DNA of 64,000 nucleotides from assembly GCA_943788115.1 (NCBI GenBank), contig CALSPA010000012.1:1-64000 (forward strand), given 5' to 3'. Made by a program: the position numbers and the translations under genes. Below are positions 9,570 through 17,462 of this stretch, in pieces. Within the stretch, counting starts at the first letter, position 1. Each line of letters starts with the position of its first letter. The stretch is from an uncultured Flavobacteriales bacterium. GTDB lineage: Bacteria > Bacteroidota > Bacteroidia > Flavobacteriales_D > Parvicellaceae. The notes under the pieces were generated by a model. That model was not told where the DNA came from and searched no databases. It saw only the letters and a list, made by a program, of their open reading frames with translations.

Positions 9570-10310
9570 TTGTTTATAGGTAATAATTTGATTGAATTAG
9601 ATGTTGTAGATTCTACGAACAATTATGCTGCCAATTTGCTTGTTCAGACAAAATTGGTAAGCGGGACTGCAATTATGACACATTTCCAAACTGGTGGTAG
9701 AGGTCAAAGAGGTTCTGATTGGATTTCGGAGCCTGGAAAAAATTTGTTATTTAGTATAGTTTTAAATGGACACTTTATAAACTCTGAAAATTATTTTTTA
9801 CTCAGTAAGGCTGTTGCAGTTGGTATCAATGAAGCTTTAGAAGATGTGAGTGGTAAAACTGGCTTTGTGAAATGGCCTAATGATATTTACATTGATCAAA
9901 AAAAAATTGGAGGAATATTAATTGAAAATCAATGGAAGGGAAGTTTGTTAGAGGTTGCAATCGTTGGAATTGGTATTAATGTTAATCAGGTAAATTTTGA
10001 TGATTTACAAGGCGTAACTAGCTTGTCATTGTTGGGTTCTAAGAATTATGATTTAAAAGAAGTGATGGCAAAAGTTTTTGAGAAAATTGAATTTTATTAT
10101 AACCTGTTAAAAAGAGGTGATATAAATCAGATAAATCATATTTACTTTAATCATTTAATGTTTAGCAATGAATGGAAAACATACGATTCTAATAATGGAA
10201 GAATTGAGGGGAAGATAATTGAGGTTAAAGAAAATGGTTTGCTAGTTTTAAAGTTAAGAAATAAAGAGCTAATGACTTTTGAATTTAAAGAGCTAAGCTT
10301 CATTCTTTAA
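9570..10310 (+). CDS. birA: biotin--[acetyl-CoA-carboxylase] ligase, monofunctional
   Basis: The enzyme activates biotin with ATP and transfers it to the carboxyl-carrier protein of acetyl-CoA carboxylase. It has 246 residues with no N-terminal helix-turn-helix, so it is not a repressor. DSTNNYA (14-20), GRGQRG (43-48), KWPND (101-105) and KIGGILIE (112-119) form the biotinyl-AMP site, and a small SH3-like C-terminal domain follows. The start is uncertain: the only usable codon in frame is TTG at 9570. An ATG at 9547 is out of frame by one base because of a seven-A run at 9556-9562; eight A residues would give a natural N-terminus beginning MLNKKNTQLFIG. The 3' end overlaps the convergent gene by 11 bases. 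Confidence 0.92.
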   Translation: MFIGNNLIELDVVDSTNNYAANLLVQTKLVSGTAIMTHFQTGGRGQRGSDWISEPGKNLLFSIVLNGHFINSENYFLLSKAVAVGINEALEDVSGKTGFVKWPNDIYIDQKKIGGILIENQWKGSLLEVAIVGIGINVNQVNFDDLQGVTSLSLLGSKNYDLKEVMAKVFEKIEFYYNLLKRGDINQINHIYFNHLMFSNEWKTYDSNNGRIEGKIIEVKENGLLVLKLRNKELMTFEFKELSFIL

Positions 10311-10701
10311 CCTCTACAAGTTTGTCAGCCATATGATTAAATAAATAATGTAGCGGTTTTTCTATAATTAGCTTTAGAAATTGGTTGATATCGGCTTCGC
10401 AAATTAACTGAGCGTTACAAGTGTTATTATTGTCTTCAATAACCATGTCGAGATCAAATTTTATTGGAGATCCAGGGCCACTTATAATATGGATTTTCTT
10501 ATTTGGCTCACTGTTTTTAAGTAAAAGCTCTAAAGTGTATGTATTTTGGATTTTGAAAAAACAGCTTGTTTCTGTGGAGCTCCAATCAGTGATTTTATCA
10601 TCTGGAAGAATTTGTTTGTAATTATTCATGTCTGAAAGAAATTTAAAACATTCTTCAGCACTGCAATTAACTTCTACTTTTTTACTTTCGATTGTAATCA
10701 T
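10300..10701 (-). CDS. SRPBCC/START-like small ligand-binding protein
   Basis: The 133-residue cytosolic protein has no signal peptide. The opening pattern, an extended strand followed by CSAEECFKFLSDMNNYKQILPD, and the later alternating strands ending in a long helix (FLKLIIEKPLHYLFNHMADKL) match the helix-grip fold of polyketide-cyclase/START-like proteins. The ligand is unknown. It starts 3 bases after pyrE on the same strand and is probably co-transcribed with it. It overlaps the convergent birA end by 11 bases. I infer the fold with fair confidence and assign no specific function. Confidence 0.75.
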   Translation of the reverse strand: MITIESKKVEVNCSAEECFKFLSDMNNYKQILPDDKITDWSSTETSCFFKIQNTYTLELLLKNSEPNKKIHIISGPGSPIKFDLDMVIEDNNNTCNAQLICEADINQFLKLIIEKPLHYLFNHMADKLVEVKE

Positions 10702-10704
10702 AAG

Positions 10705-11346
10705 TTATTTTTTCCATGTTGATGGAGAACTTCTCCATTCTTCAAGTGGTGTAATAGCATCTGATGAAATATAATTGCTTGCTAATGCTATATCAAGAAG
10801 AGTTGAATAATTAGTAAGTGTAAAAAGCTCACAATTAGCATTTTTAAAATTATCATCTGCAATGTTAAATCCATAGCTAAATATTGCCCCCATACCAACT
10901 ACATTTAAACCTGCTTTTCTTAAATCAGCGACTGCGTTTAAACTGCTTTTCCCTGATGATATTAAATCTTCAATAACAACAACATTCTGCCCGGCTTCAA
11001 TAGCCCCCTCAATGGAATTGTTTAAGCCGTGAGATTTTGCTTGAGCTCTAACGTAGCAAAAAGGAAGTTCAAGCTCTTGAGCAACTAACGCTCCTAGAGC
11101 AATTCCTCCCGTTGCAACTCCTGCAATAATATCTGGTTTTGAATAATTTTTAGTTATTTCATTAGAAAAGCAATCTCTAATGTATGTTCTAATCTCAGGG
11201 TATGATAATGTTTTTCGGTTGTCACAATATATTGGTGAATTCCACCCTGATGCCCATTGAAATGGATTTTCCGGTTGTAGTTTAATTGCTTTGATTTTTA
11301 ATAAAAATTCTGCAATTTTAGCTTCGCTATTTACTGAGTTTAACAT
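10705..11346 (-). CDS. pyrE: orotate phosphoribosyltransferase
   Basis: PyrE converts orotate and PRPP to orotidine 5'-phosphate in de novo pyrimidine synthesis. The 213-residue length is usual for the family. The PRPP-binding motif NVVVIEDLISSGKSS lies at 121-135, and the catalytic flexible-loop region (VRAQAKSHGL, 99-108) and FQWASGWNSPIYCDNR near the N-terminus are clear. It is divergent from the NUDIX gene with only 7 bases between start codons, so any promoter must lie inside the neighbour's coding sequence. The SRPBCC gene follows after 3 bases. Confidence 0.95.
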   Translation of the reverse strand: MLNSVNSEAKIAEFLLKIKAIKLQPENPFQWASGWNSPIYCDNRKTLSYPEIRTYIRDCFSNEITKNYSKPDIIAGVATGGIALGALVAQELELPFCYVRAQAKSHGLNNSIEGAIEAGQNVVVIEDLISSGKSSLNAVADLRKAGLNVVGMGAIFSYGFNIADDNFKNANCELFTLTNYSTLLDIALASNYISSDAITPLEEWRSSPSTWKK

Positions 11347-11353
11347 GCTGCAA

Positions 11354-11968
11354 ATGTATAAAGTTTTTATAAATGATAATCCATTGTTTTTCTGTGAAGA
11401 TAAGTCCCAATTAAATGATTATTTAAACGTTAATTATTTTAATTATAAAACTGATTTTAGTTTTAAAACTGAAATTTATTTACTCCTCTCTAAAAAGAAT
11501 ACTATTTGCTGTATTCTTTCAGATAATGTTGAGAATTGTTTGGTCTCTTTTTTTGATGAATATGTTAAAATAGGTGCTGCTGGTGGTGTTGTTGAAAACG
11601 TAAACCAACAACTTTTATTTATTTACAGAAATGGTGTTTGGGATTTGCCCAAAGGGAAAATTGAAATTAATGAGGATAAAAAAGATGCTGCTTTAAGAGA
11701 AGTTGAGGAGGAATGCGGTTTAAATGGCCCAACCATTAAAGATGATTTAATCACTACATATCATACTTACAATCGTGATGAAAAAAAACATTTGAAAAAA
11801 ACTTATTGGTATGCAATGACATATGAAAAGGAACATGTTTTGATTCCACAACTTGAAGAAGGAATTACTAAAGTTGAATGGGTAAATAAAAGTGATTTAA
11901 AAATTTATATGGATAAAACCTATGGAACTATTAAATCTGTTATTAGTGATTTTTTAATCAAAGATTAA
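11354..11968 (+). CDS. NUDIX hydrolase
   Basis: The protein hydrolyses a nucleoside-diphosphate-linked substrate that cannot be named from sequence. I chose the ATG at 11354 (MYKVFINDNPLFF), giving 204 residues, because that N-terminus matches Bacteroidota relatives as I recall them; an ATG at 11345 or codons upstream would run into pyrE. The Nudix box is complete: G at residue 101, then Glu, then REVEEECGL to about 123, with IYRNGVWDLPKGK just before it. The N-terminal 70 residues form an additional domain common in this group. The 3' end overlaps the convergent gene by 11 bases. Confidence 0.88.
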   Translation: MYKVFINDNPLFFCEDKSQLNDYLNVNYFNYKTDFSFKTEIYLLLSKKNTICCILSDNVENCLVSFFDEYVKIGAAGGVVENVNQQLLFIYRNGVWDLPKGKIEINEDKKDAALREVEEECGLNGPTIKDDLITTYHTYNRDEKKHLKKTYWYAMTYEKEHVLIPQLEEGITKVEWVNKSDLKIYMDKTYGTIKSVISDFLIKD

Positions 11969-12611
11969 AATTTTGTTTTATGTTATTATGAAACTCATCT
12001 ATAAATTTTTCGTGAAATTTCGGGTATAAATGTTTGTCTCTAAATTTGTTGCCACTTTTGAAATTCGATATATGTAAAATCATTGTTCTGTTTTCATCTT
12101 TAAGAAAATATATTCGCTGTCTTCCATGAGTAGCATTATCTAAACCATAGGTCATTTCAATGAATTTTTCACTTGTGTCAATTTTTGTTAACTGAAAAGT
12201 GACTCCTATTTTTAATAAATTGTTTAGTTTAAGTTTTATAAAATATATATTCCCCAATTTCAGTGATGGATGATTTTCTGAAGAAGTTTCATAAAAAACA
12301 TCTTCTGATTTGGAGTAGGACTGTTTATATATAGCTAAAGGTCCCTTCCAAGATTGTTGAGGTTTTAATGAGGAATATTTACTCCACACCTTTTCTATGT
12401 CATGATTTAAAACGTAAATCTTTTGATGAAAGTTGTAATCATCTAAATTCATTTTCGAATTAACACTTGCTTTAAAGTTTTTTAATTTTTGGGCTCTCCT
12501 AGCTTTTTCTTTTTTTTCTTTATTGTTTTCTGCAAAAACTTCATTTGTAAATAAAAGAAGGAATGAGATTAGAAAAACAGTAATAAAGCTATGTAATGAA
12601 TATGACCTCAA
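11958..12611 (-). CDS. exported protein, possibly START/SRPBCC-like
   Basis: The 217-residue protein has a signal peptide (ITVFLISFLLLFTNEVFA), then a Lys/Glu/Arg-rich charged stretch, then a predicted alpha/beta domain beginning IYVLNHDIEKVWSKYSSL. That opening resembles the first strand and helix of START-like domains, and the end (FRDKHLYPKFHEKFIDEFHNN) resembles their C-terminal helix. There are no catalytic residues I can identify. It is downstream of the split TlpA-like gene on the same strand, 45 bases away, and converges on the NUDIX gene with an 11-base overlap. It may bind a lipid or hydrophobic ligand in the periplasm; this is inference. Confidence 0.55.
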   Translation of the reverse strand: MRSYSLHSFITVFLISFLLLFTNEVFAENNKEKKEKARRAQKLKNFKASVNSKMNLDDYNFHQKIYVLNHDIEKVWSKYSSLKPQQSWKGPLAIYKQSYSKSEDVFYETSSENHPSLKLGNIYFIKLKLNNLLKIGVTFQLTKIDTSEKFIEMTYGLDNATHGRQRIYFLKDENRTMILHISNFKSGNKFRDKHLYPKFHEKFIDEFHNNIKQNFNL

Positions 12612-12656
12612 AATGTGTTTATTTAAATCTAAAATAGAACTTTTTCTAATAGCTAT

Positions 12657-13442
12657 TTAATTCTCACCGCCTATTCTGGTGTCTTTTTTCCCTACATTAA
12701 ATTCGTTTTTTTTTGAATTTGATTTTAAAATAGAAAAAAATGTTTCGTCTATTGAGTGGTTGTTTCCATCAGGAATAGGTGAATATGCAGGTGCCTGGTC
12801 TATTCTCCCATTTTTGTCTATAAGTACGTATTTGGGTAAACTTTTCAATTTAAAATCTTCAATTATTTGATGGTTGTATTTATAATGACAGATGTTCCAT
12901 TTGTAATCAGAATAATTGAGTACATAATTATTGTAATCTGTTGAATTTTTGTCTACTGAAATGCTAATAAATGATATGACCTTTGAATATTTCTCATGCA
13001 ATGATTTTATTATTTCCATTTCTAACAAGCTTTGTGTGTTTGAAGTAGAGAAGAAATTTATATAGATAGGTTTCCCTTTTTGATTCTTTAAAGATACGCT
13101 TTCGTTATATTGATTGTTAAGTTGAAATGTTGGAGATTCTGTTCCTCTATTTAAATTAGTCAAAGTTTGAATTAAGTAGCTACTTATTTTTTTATGCTCT
13201 TCAAATTTACTGCTCAATTTAATTTCATTTAAAATTGAAAGTATATTATTGGCGTTAAAATATTTGTTGTAGAAGATTTTACTTAACCCATTAATGATTG
13301 CAAGCTCTCTAATCCTCTCATTTTTTAAAAAATAATCATTTGCTAAAGCCAAATCTAATTTCTCTAAACTGTTGTAGTTATTAATAGCAAAGTTTATTTT
13401 TTCTTCATTAGCAGCTTTCTGGAATTGAAAGGATATTTTCAT
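12657..13442 (-). CDS. TlpA-like thioredoxin-fold protein, C-terminal part (after second frameshift)
   Basis: This is the thioredoxin-fold end of a protein split into three frames. Residues 105-220 of the fragment carry the TlpA/AhpC-TSA-like pattern: an opening strand (SPTFQLNNQYNESVSL), KPIYINFFSTSNTQSLLEM, where the usual CxxC is absent (STSN occupies its place), then ISFISISVDKN and LKSLPKYVLIDKNGRI with the cis-Pro-type loop. Losing both cysteines argues against disulfide reductase activity. The true reading frame most likely enters from the middle fragment near 13428-13430, where removing one T (coding strand) gives ENILQFQKAANEEK; the ATG at 13442 is then internal. Confidence 0.65.
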   Translation of the reverse strand: MKISFQFQKAANEEKINFAINNYNSLEKLDLALANDYFLKNERIRELAIINGLSKIFYNKYFNANNILSILNEIKLSSKFEEHKKISSYLIQTLTNLNRGTESPTFQLNNQYNESVSLKNQKGKPIYINFFSTSNTQSLLEMEIIKSLHEKYSKVISFISISVDKNSTDYNNYVLNYSDYKWNICHYKYNHQIIEDFKLKSLPKYVLIDKNGRIDQAPAYSPIPDGNNHSIDETFFSILKSNSKKNEFNVGKKDTRIGGEN

Positions 13443-13830
13443 AGAATTGATTGAAAAAACTCATGTAAGCATTGTTGTTGTATAAAACAGGCATTTCGTT
13501 TAAATAGAAGTTGTAATTCAGGAGCCTGCTTTGTTCAGAATTTTTAAAATTTGTTAATTGTTCTATGGATGCTATGCTGTATCTAATATAGTTATGGAGG
13601 AATTCTTTTTTTATATTTCCATAAAGTGGAATAAGCTTTTCTTTAAAAACATCAAGACTATCTCTAAATTCTTGATTCCTTTTAGCCATTCTTATTAGGC
13701 TATTGGTGTCACCATATAGAAAGTAATCTAGTCGTAAGTTGAAATCTAAAATTAATGTATTAAGGTCATTTTTAGGTAGGTTTTTAAACACCAATTGATT
13801 GGTAGATTTTCTAAATCGATTTAGGTTTTC
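13408..13830 (-). CDS. TlpA-like protein, middle part (between two frameshifts)
   Basis: The frame is open from about 13830 and has its first ATG at 13794 (MVFKNLPKNDLN). The content is helical (DFNLRLDYFLYGDTNSLIRMAK), as in the linker between the N-terminal domain and the thioredoxin fold in Bacteroidota TlpA-like proteins. It runs out of frame at 13408. Joined with its neighbours by two single-base removals it gives one product of about 493 residues on 12657-14140. Confidence 0.55.
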   Translation of the reverse strand, partial: ENLNRFRKSTNQLVFKNLPKNDLNTLILDFNLRLDYFLYGDTNSLIRMAKRNQEFRDSLDVFKEKLIPLYGNIKKEFLHNYIRYSIASIEQLTNFKNSEQSRLLNYNFYLNEMPVLYNNNAYMSFFNQFYENILSIPESC

Positions 13831-14140
13831 AACGTTTTTCTGGAAACAAAACGTTGTATTTCTTGGTGCTAGGGTCTACATATAGATACCCACATTCGTT
13901 ATCTATTTCAATAACTGAAAGAAATGCTTTTTCTGTGTTAATATTAAAGGAGAAGCTCCCTAATGAATCTATTGTATTTTTCTCAATTACTTCCATTCTG
14001 TAAGTAGAGAAATCTACAATTCTATTTAATTTGGCAGTCTTATTGGTATGCTTGGGAGCATATCCTTCTATAGACTGTTGAGCTCTTAATTGAAAAGAGC
14101 ACATGAAAAACACAAGTAATAAAATGTTTATTTGACGCAT
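13829..14140 (-). CDS. TlpA-like protein, N-terminal part with signal peptide (before first frameshift)
   Basis: The fragment has 103 residues. The signal peptide MRQINILLLVFFMCSFQLRAQ is followed by a beta-rich domain (KLNRIVDFSTYRMEVIEKNT ... DSLGSFSFNI), the DUF4369-like opening of many periplasmic TlpA-type proteins. The frame stops at TGA 13829-13831. Removing one base from the five-A run (coding strand; 13835-13839) continues into the next frame as LFPENVENLNRFRK. It starts 3 bases after coaD on the same strand. The intact protein would be periplasmic and redox-like. Confidence 0.6.
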   Translation of the reverse strand: MRQINILLLVFFMCSFQLRAQQSIEGYAPKHTNKTAKLNRIVDFSTYRMEVIEKNTIDSLGSFSFNINTEKAFLSVIEIDNECGYLYVDPSTKKYNVLFPEKR

Positions 14141-14143
14141 GAA

Positions 14144-14605
14144 TTAATCTATTTTAATAGCATCTGGCAAAAATTGTTCCGCATTACCTTTGTTGTTGAT
14201 AATATCTCTTACGATTGACGAAGATACCATACTGTATTTAGGTTCGGCAAAAAGCATGACTGTCTCAATTGTAGGGGCTAATTTTTTATTTGTAAGAGCG
14301 ATAGCTTGCTCGTATTCAAAGTCAAAGCTAGACCTAAGTCCTCTAACTATGAAATTAGCTTTATTATTAAGGCAAAAATCTACAGTTAGCCCAGAGTATA
14401 CCTGTATATCAATTTTTGAGTTTTCAGGAAAGGTCTGCTTAATCCATTTTTTACGTTTTTCAATGTCAAAAAGATATTTCTTTTTTGAATTTTCTCCTAT
14501 TGCAATAATTACCTTGTCAAAAATTTGAGTTGATCTATTAATTATTGCTTCATGACCTTTAGTAATAGGGTCAAAAGATCCTGGGAAAACTGCTGTCTTT
14601 TTCAT
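14144..14605 (-). CDS. coaD: pantetheine-phosphate adenylyltransferase
   Basis: CoaD catalyses the penultimate step of coenzyme A synthesis, adding AMP from ATP to 4'-phosphopantetheine. The 153-residue length is close to the usual 160. The nucleotidyltransferase motif PGSFDPITKGH (8-18), with its catalytic His18, and the C-terminal VSSSIVRD motif are intact; VRGLRSSFDFEYE carries the phosphopantetheine-binding Arg residues. It lies 8 bases after rsmD and 3 bases before the split TlpA-like gene, within a leftward run of genes. Confidence 0.96.
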   Translation of the reverse strand: MKKTAVFPGSFDPITKGHEAIINRSTQIFDKVIIAIGENSKKKYLFDIEKRKKWIKQTFPENSKIDIQVYSGLTVDFCLNNKANFIVRGLRSSFDFEYEQAIALTNKKLAPTIETVMLFAEPKYSMVSSSIVRDIINNKGNAEQFLPDAIKID

Positions 14606-14613
14606 GATTAGGA

Positions 14614-15147
14614 TTAAGGTTTGAAAAATGAAAAATTTACTCTGCTATACGTTCTTTTATCAATAAGGTTAGGGTGGTTGGAAAAGTCGTTTTCGTTCCC
14701 GTGTTCAAGAATTAGTAAGCCATCATCATTTAAAATGGATTTAGAAAGTATTATTTCTGGAATTAATTTGATTTTAGAATTGCTGTAAGGGGGATCTGCA
14801 AAAATAAAATCGAAAGAATGAGGTGAAAGTTTTGAAATGAATTTAAAGGCGTCAAACCGTTTACTCGAAACAGAAAGTTCTAATTCTTTTGCTTTTTCAG
14901 AAATAAATCTAATGCTACTCATCTGCTGATCTATGCTTAATACATTATTAGCTCCCCTAGATGCAAATTCAAAAGATACATTTCCAGTTCCAGCAAATAA
15001 GTCTAAAACTTCTTTATTTTCAATTGAAGAAATATTACATAAAATATTGAATAAGCCTTCCTTAGCAAAATCTGTTGTAGGTCTAGCTTTTATAGATTTT
15101 GGGGCAACAATTCTTCTGCCTTTACATTTACCACCAATAATTCTCAT
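14614..15147 (-). CDS. rsmD: 16S rRNA (guanine966-N2)-methyltransferase
   Basis: RsmD methylates G966 of 16S rRNA with S-adenosylmethionine. The product is 177 residues. It begins MRIIGGKCKGRRI, typical of the family, followed by RPTTDFAKEGLFNIL. The SAM-binding DLFAGTG lies at 49-55 and the catalytic DPPY at 118-121. The rsmD-coaD neighbourhood is widespread in bacteria. The start overlaps the end of the DUF3822 gene by 4 bases, indicating translational coupling. Confidence 0.95.
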   Translation of the reverse strand: MRIIGGKCKGRRIVAPKSIKARPTTDFAKEGLFNILCNISSIENKEVLDLFAGTGNVSFEFASRGANNVLSIDQQMSSIRFISEKAKELELSVSSKRFDAFKFISKLSPHSFDFIFADPPYSNSKIKLIPEIILSKSILNDDGLLILEHGNENDFSNHPNLIDKRTYSRVNFSFFKP

Positions 15148-15815
15148 GATATAAAAGATTGAAAAGAATAATTTTCATTAATGTGAATATTTTCTTTTCT
15201 GAAAAATTTATTGATTTTTTTAGTGAGATTATTATCTGCAAATCCTTTAATAGAACATCTAGTTATTTCTTTATTTATTTGTACATGTTCGGTACAAAGA
15301 AGTGTGTAGTAAATAATGTCATCTTCTCCAGTAATTATAAAGCGATTTGCTAATTGAAGTTTCCCTTTTAGATAGCACAAAATATAGACAGTGTCTTTAG
15401 TGATTCGTATTTTTATTTCGGGATATATTGTTTGAGCGACCGGTTCATTAATGAATACTTCTAAAAGATGCCTAAAGTCAATTCCTGGTGATTTAACAAT
15501 TATTGTTTTTTTTATGTTTTCATTAAGCGTCCAGAGAATTGTACTGTCTATTTGGTCTATCTTATTTGAAACAGGTGTTGTACCTTTTAGCTCAGTTGAT
15601 GTTAATTCTAAATAATTATCTATACTAGATTCATCAAAAATTGATTGTGGAATTAAATTAAAGTGTTCTCCATCAATATAAGCAATGGCATTTTCTGATG
15701 AAATGCTTCTTAAATTATTTAATTGGCCATTTTCTATTTCCTCTTTGGAAGAGTTATTCTCGTAAAGAAAATATGATCCGTTGGAAACAAACAGTATGTT
15801 TTGTTGAGTATCCAA
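15144..15815 (-). CDS. DUF3822 family protein
   Basis: The 223-residue soluble protein is of a family I know only from Bacteroidota, where it typically precedes rsmD; that context plus the pattern of strands (ENAIAYIDGEHFNLIPQSIF, TVYILCYLKGKLQLANRF) supports the call. The fold resembles the actin/ASKHA type according to my recollection of the family; its function is unknown. The start is a TTG at 15815, six codons after an in-frame stop, so at most six extra residues are possible. It overlaps rsmD by 4 bases and follows the PDZ gene by 18 bases. Confidence 0.8.
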   Translation of the reverse strand: MDTQQNILFVSNGSYFLYENNSSKEEIENGQLNNLRSISSENAIAYIDGEHFNLIPQSIFDESSIDNYLELTSTELKGTTPVSNKIDQIDSTILWTLNENIKKTIIVKSPGIDFRHLLEVFINEPVAQTIYPEIKIRITKDTVYILCYLKGKLQLANRFIITGEDDIIYYTLLCTEHVQINKEITRCSIKGFADNNLTKKINKFFRKENIHINENYSFQSFIS

Positions 15816-15833
15816 ATTTTTATTAGGGGAATT

Positions 15834-16334
15834 TTATTCGTCCCAGTTACCATTAGTTTTAACATCTTTTAAAGAACCCACTCTAAGTGTGTCTCTTTCT
15901 TTAAGGGGGTCATATGGTTTTGGATCAAAAGCTGTAAATACTGGAGTTCCAATTTTAGATGTGGTGAAAAATTGAAGAAAATTAGCTGAAGGGTTGGTTT
16001 CAGAATAAATCGTATTTTTTTCAAATTCAAAAGATGATCCATTGTATATATCTCTGTATTTGCAAAATGCTAATAAGGCAGTAGTGTCAAGATAAGATTT
16101 AGATAATTCACTTTCTTTTTTAGTAAATTGATTTCCTACGTTTACCAAGAAGAAGTTTTTAGGGTTGTATTTTAATGGACTGAATTTTTCTTCTAAATAA
16201 ATCGCAATGCTTGCTGTTGTTTTTCTTTTCTTGTTTTTTAAGTTTATAACAGCTAAAGATTCATTGATAGCAACGTTTTCGTTGTTTCCCCCAACTCTTA
16301 AAAAACTTAGTTTAAGGGTGTCTTTAAAAGACAT
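15834..16334 (-). CDS. PDZ membrane protein, C-terminal part (after frameshift)
   Basis: The fragment has 166 residues and its first ATG lies inside the upstream fragment. Its first 15 residues (FKDTLKLSFLRVGG) are the last strands of a PDZ domain whose beginning is in the preceding frame. After that come about 120 residues with no motif I recognise (YLEEKFSPLKYNPKNFF, FTTSKIGTPVFTAFDPKPYD). It is best read as the tail of a 491-residue protein spanning 15834-17310 rather than as an independent gene. Confidence 0.6.
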   Translation of the reverse strand: MSFKDTLKLSFLRVGGNNENVAINESLAVINLKNKKRKTTASIAIYLEEKFSPLKYNPKNFFLVNVGNQFTKKESELSKSYLDTTALLAFCKYRDIYNGSSFEFEKNTIYSETNPSANFLQFFTTSKIGTPVFTAFDPKPYDPLKERDTLRVGSLKDVKTNGNWDE

Positions 16335-17310
16335 GTTTTCTAAGAATTGCAGTTAGATTGTTTAATTTTTCAATGGGCTGCTGATTAATTGTAATTAGCA
16401 CATCATTTTTAGAAAGATTGGGAATTAAAGAAATTGTGTCATTTAAAACAACTCCATTTTCTATTTCATAAAGATCTTTTTGATCGCTATTTTTATCAAT
16501 TAATTGGCTTGAAACAAATTCATTTGATTCTTTATTACAATACATAAATTCAAAACTTTCATCGTCAGATTCTAATACATCTGCTCCTAAACTGAAAATC
16601 ACACTGTCAGAAAGTGGTACGAATTGAAATCCTTCCAAATCAAATGTATATACTCTTTCGTTGTTAATTGCATCTGGTCCAGTAAATAATTTAACAAGAA
16701 CATTAGTCCAATTTGTATCTTTAAATATTAAGCCACATTTAAGTGCTTCATCTTCATCATAAGATTCAATTTCAATGTAATTGTCAACAGTGTTGTATCC
16801 AAGAATCGCTTGGTGTTCTTCGGTTACAGGATAATCAGGGACATTTCCTTCAGTATCTATAGAATAAACACTGTCTATCACTAAAAATCGCTTTAATTCA
16901 TTGAAGTCATTTGTAAACCAGCCGTATTTTTTTCTGTATTCGAGCTCAATGTCTTTAATGTCATTAAGTGCTTGTTTAATATAAACGTCTTTGTGTTTTT
17001 TAGTCTCAATTTGTTCTATTGTTTCATTTACAGAGCCGTAAAGAGAATTTATTAAAACTATACATAGGGGAAGTAAAAGAGCTGCATATAATAAAAGTTG
17101 TATTTTTCTATTTTTAATGATGTCCATTACAAAAAGTAATATTATTACACCAAGGGCAAGAATTGTTAATCCTCCAAATAGAAAACTACTATTTTGGGAA
17201 ATACCAGTTTCAGAATCTGGAATTATTGCCATATACACTAGGTATAATCCAGTTATAATTACTAAAATTGGAAAAAGGTATTTTTTTGCTAAAGTTCCTA
17301 AATCTTTCAT
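16324..17310 (-). CDS. PDZ membrane protein, N-terminal part (before frameshift)
   Basis: The fragment has 328 residues. Three hydrophobic helices (about 10-28, 42-62 and 70-90) are followed by a large acidic soluble domain (ESYDEDEALKCG, DVLESDDESFEF) and then the first half of a PDZ domain (LSKNDVLITINQQPIEKLNNL). The PDZ is cut by a stop at 16324. Removing one T from the four-T run (coding strand, 16326-16329) continues RKHVFKDTLKLSFLRVGG, completing the PDZ strand order. The whole protein is probably anchored in the inner membrane with its soluble part in the periplasm or cytosol; function unknown. A leftward TAGATTTG box at 17350-17343 sits about 33 bases upstream of the start. Confidence 0.7.
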   Translation of the reverse strand: MKDLGTLAKKYLFPILVIITGLYLVYMAIIPDSETGISQNSSFLFGGLTILALGVIILLFVMDIIKNRKIQLLLYAALLLPLCIVLINSLYGSVNETIEQIETKKHKDVYIKQALNDIKDIELEYRKKYGWFTNDFNELKRFLVIDSVYSIDTEGNVPDYPVTEEHQAILGYNTVDNYIEIESYDEDEALKCGLIFKDTNWTNVLVKLFTGPDAINNERVYTFDLEGFQFVPLSDSVIFSLGADVLESDDESFEFMYCNKESNEFVSSQLIDKNSDQKDLYEIENGVVLNDTISLIPNLSKNDVLITINQQPIEKLNNLTAILRKHVF

Positions 17311-17462
17311 TTTGTGAATTTCAAGTATGTTTTGTTGGTTTACAAATCTAACATTTTTTTCAAAAGGTAAGATTTGGAAATTAAATAACTAACTAATTAA
17401 TCTTACAATTTCTTTTAATCTATTTTTACTAAAAACTAATTTTAAATTGGAAAATTACATAA

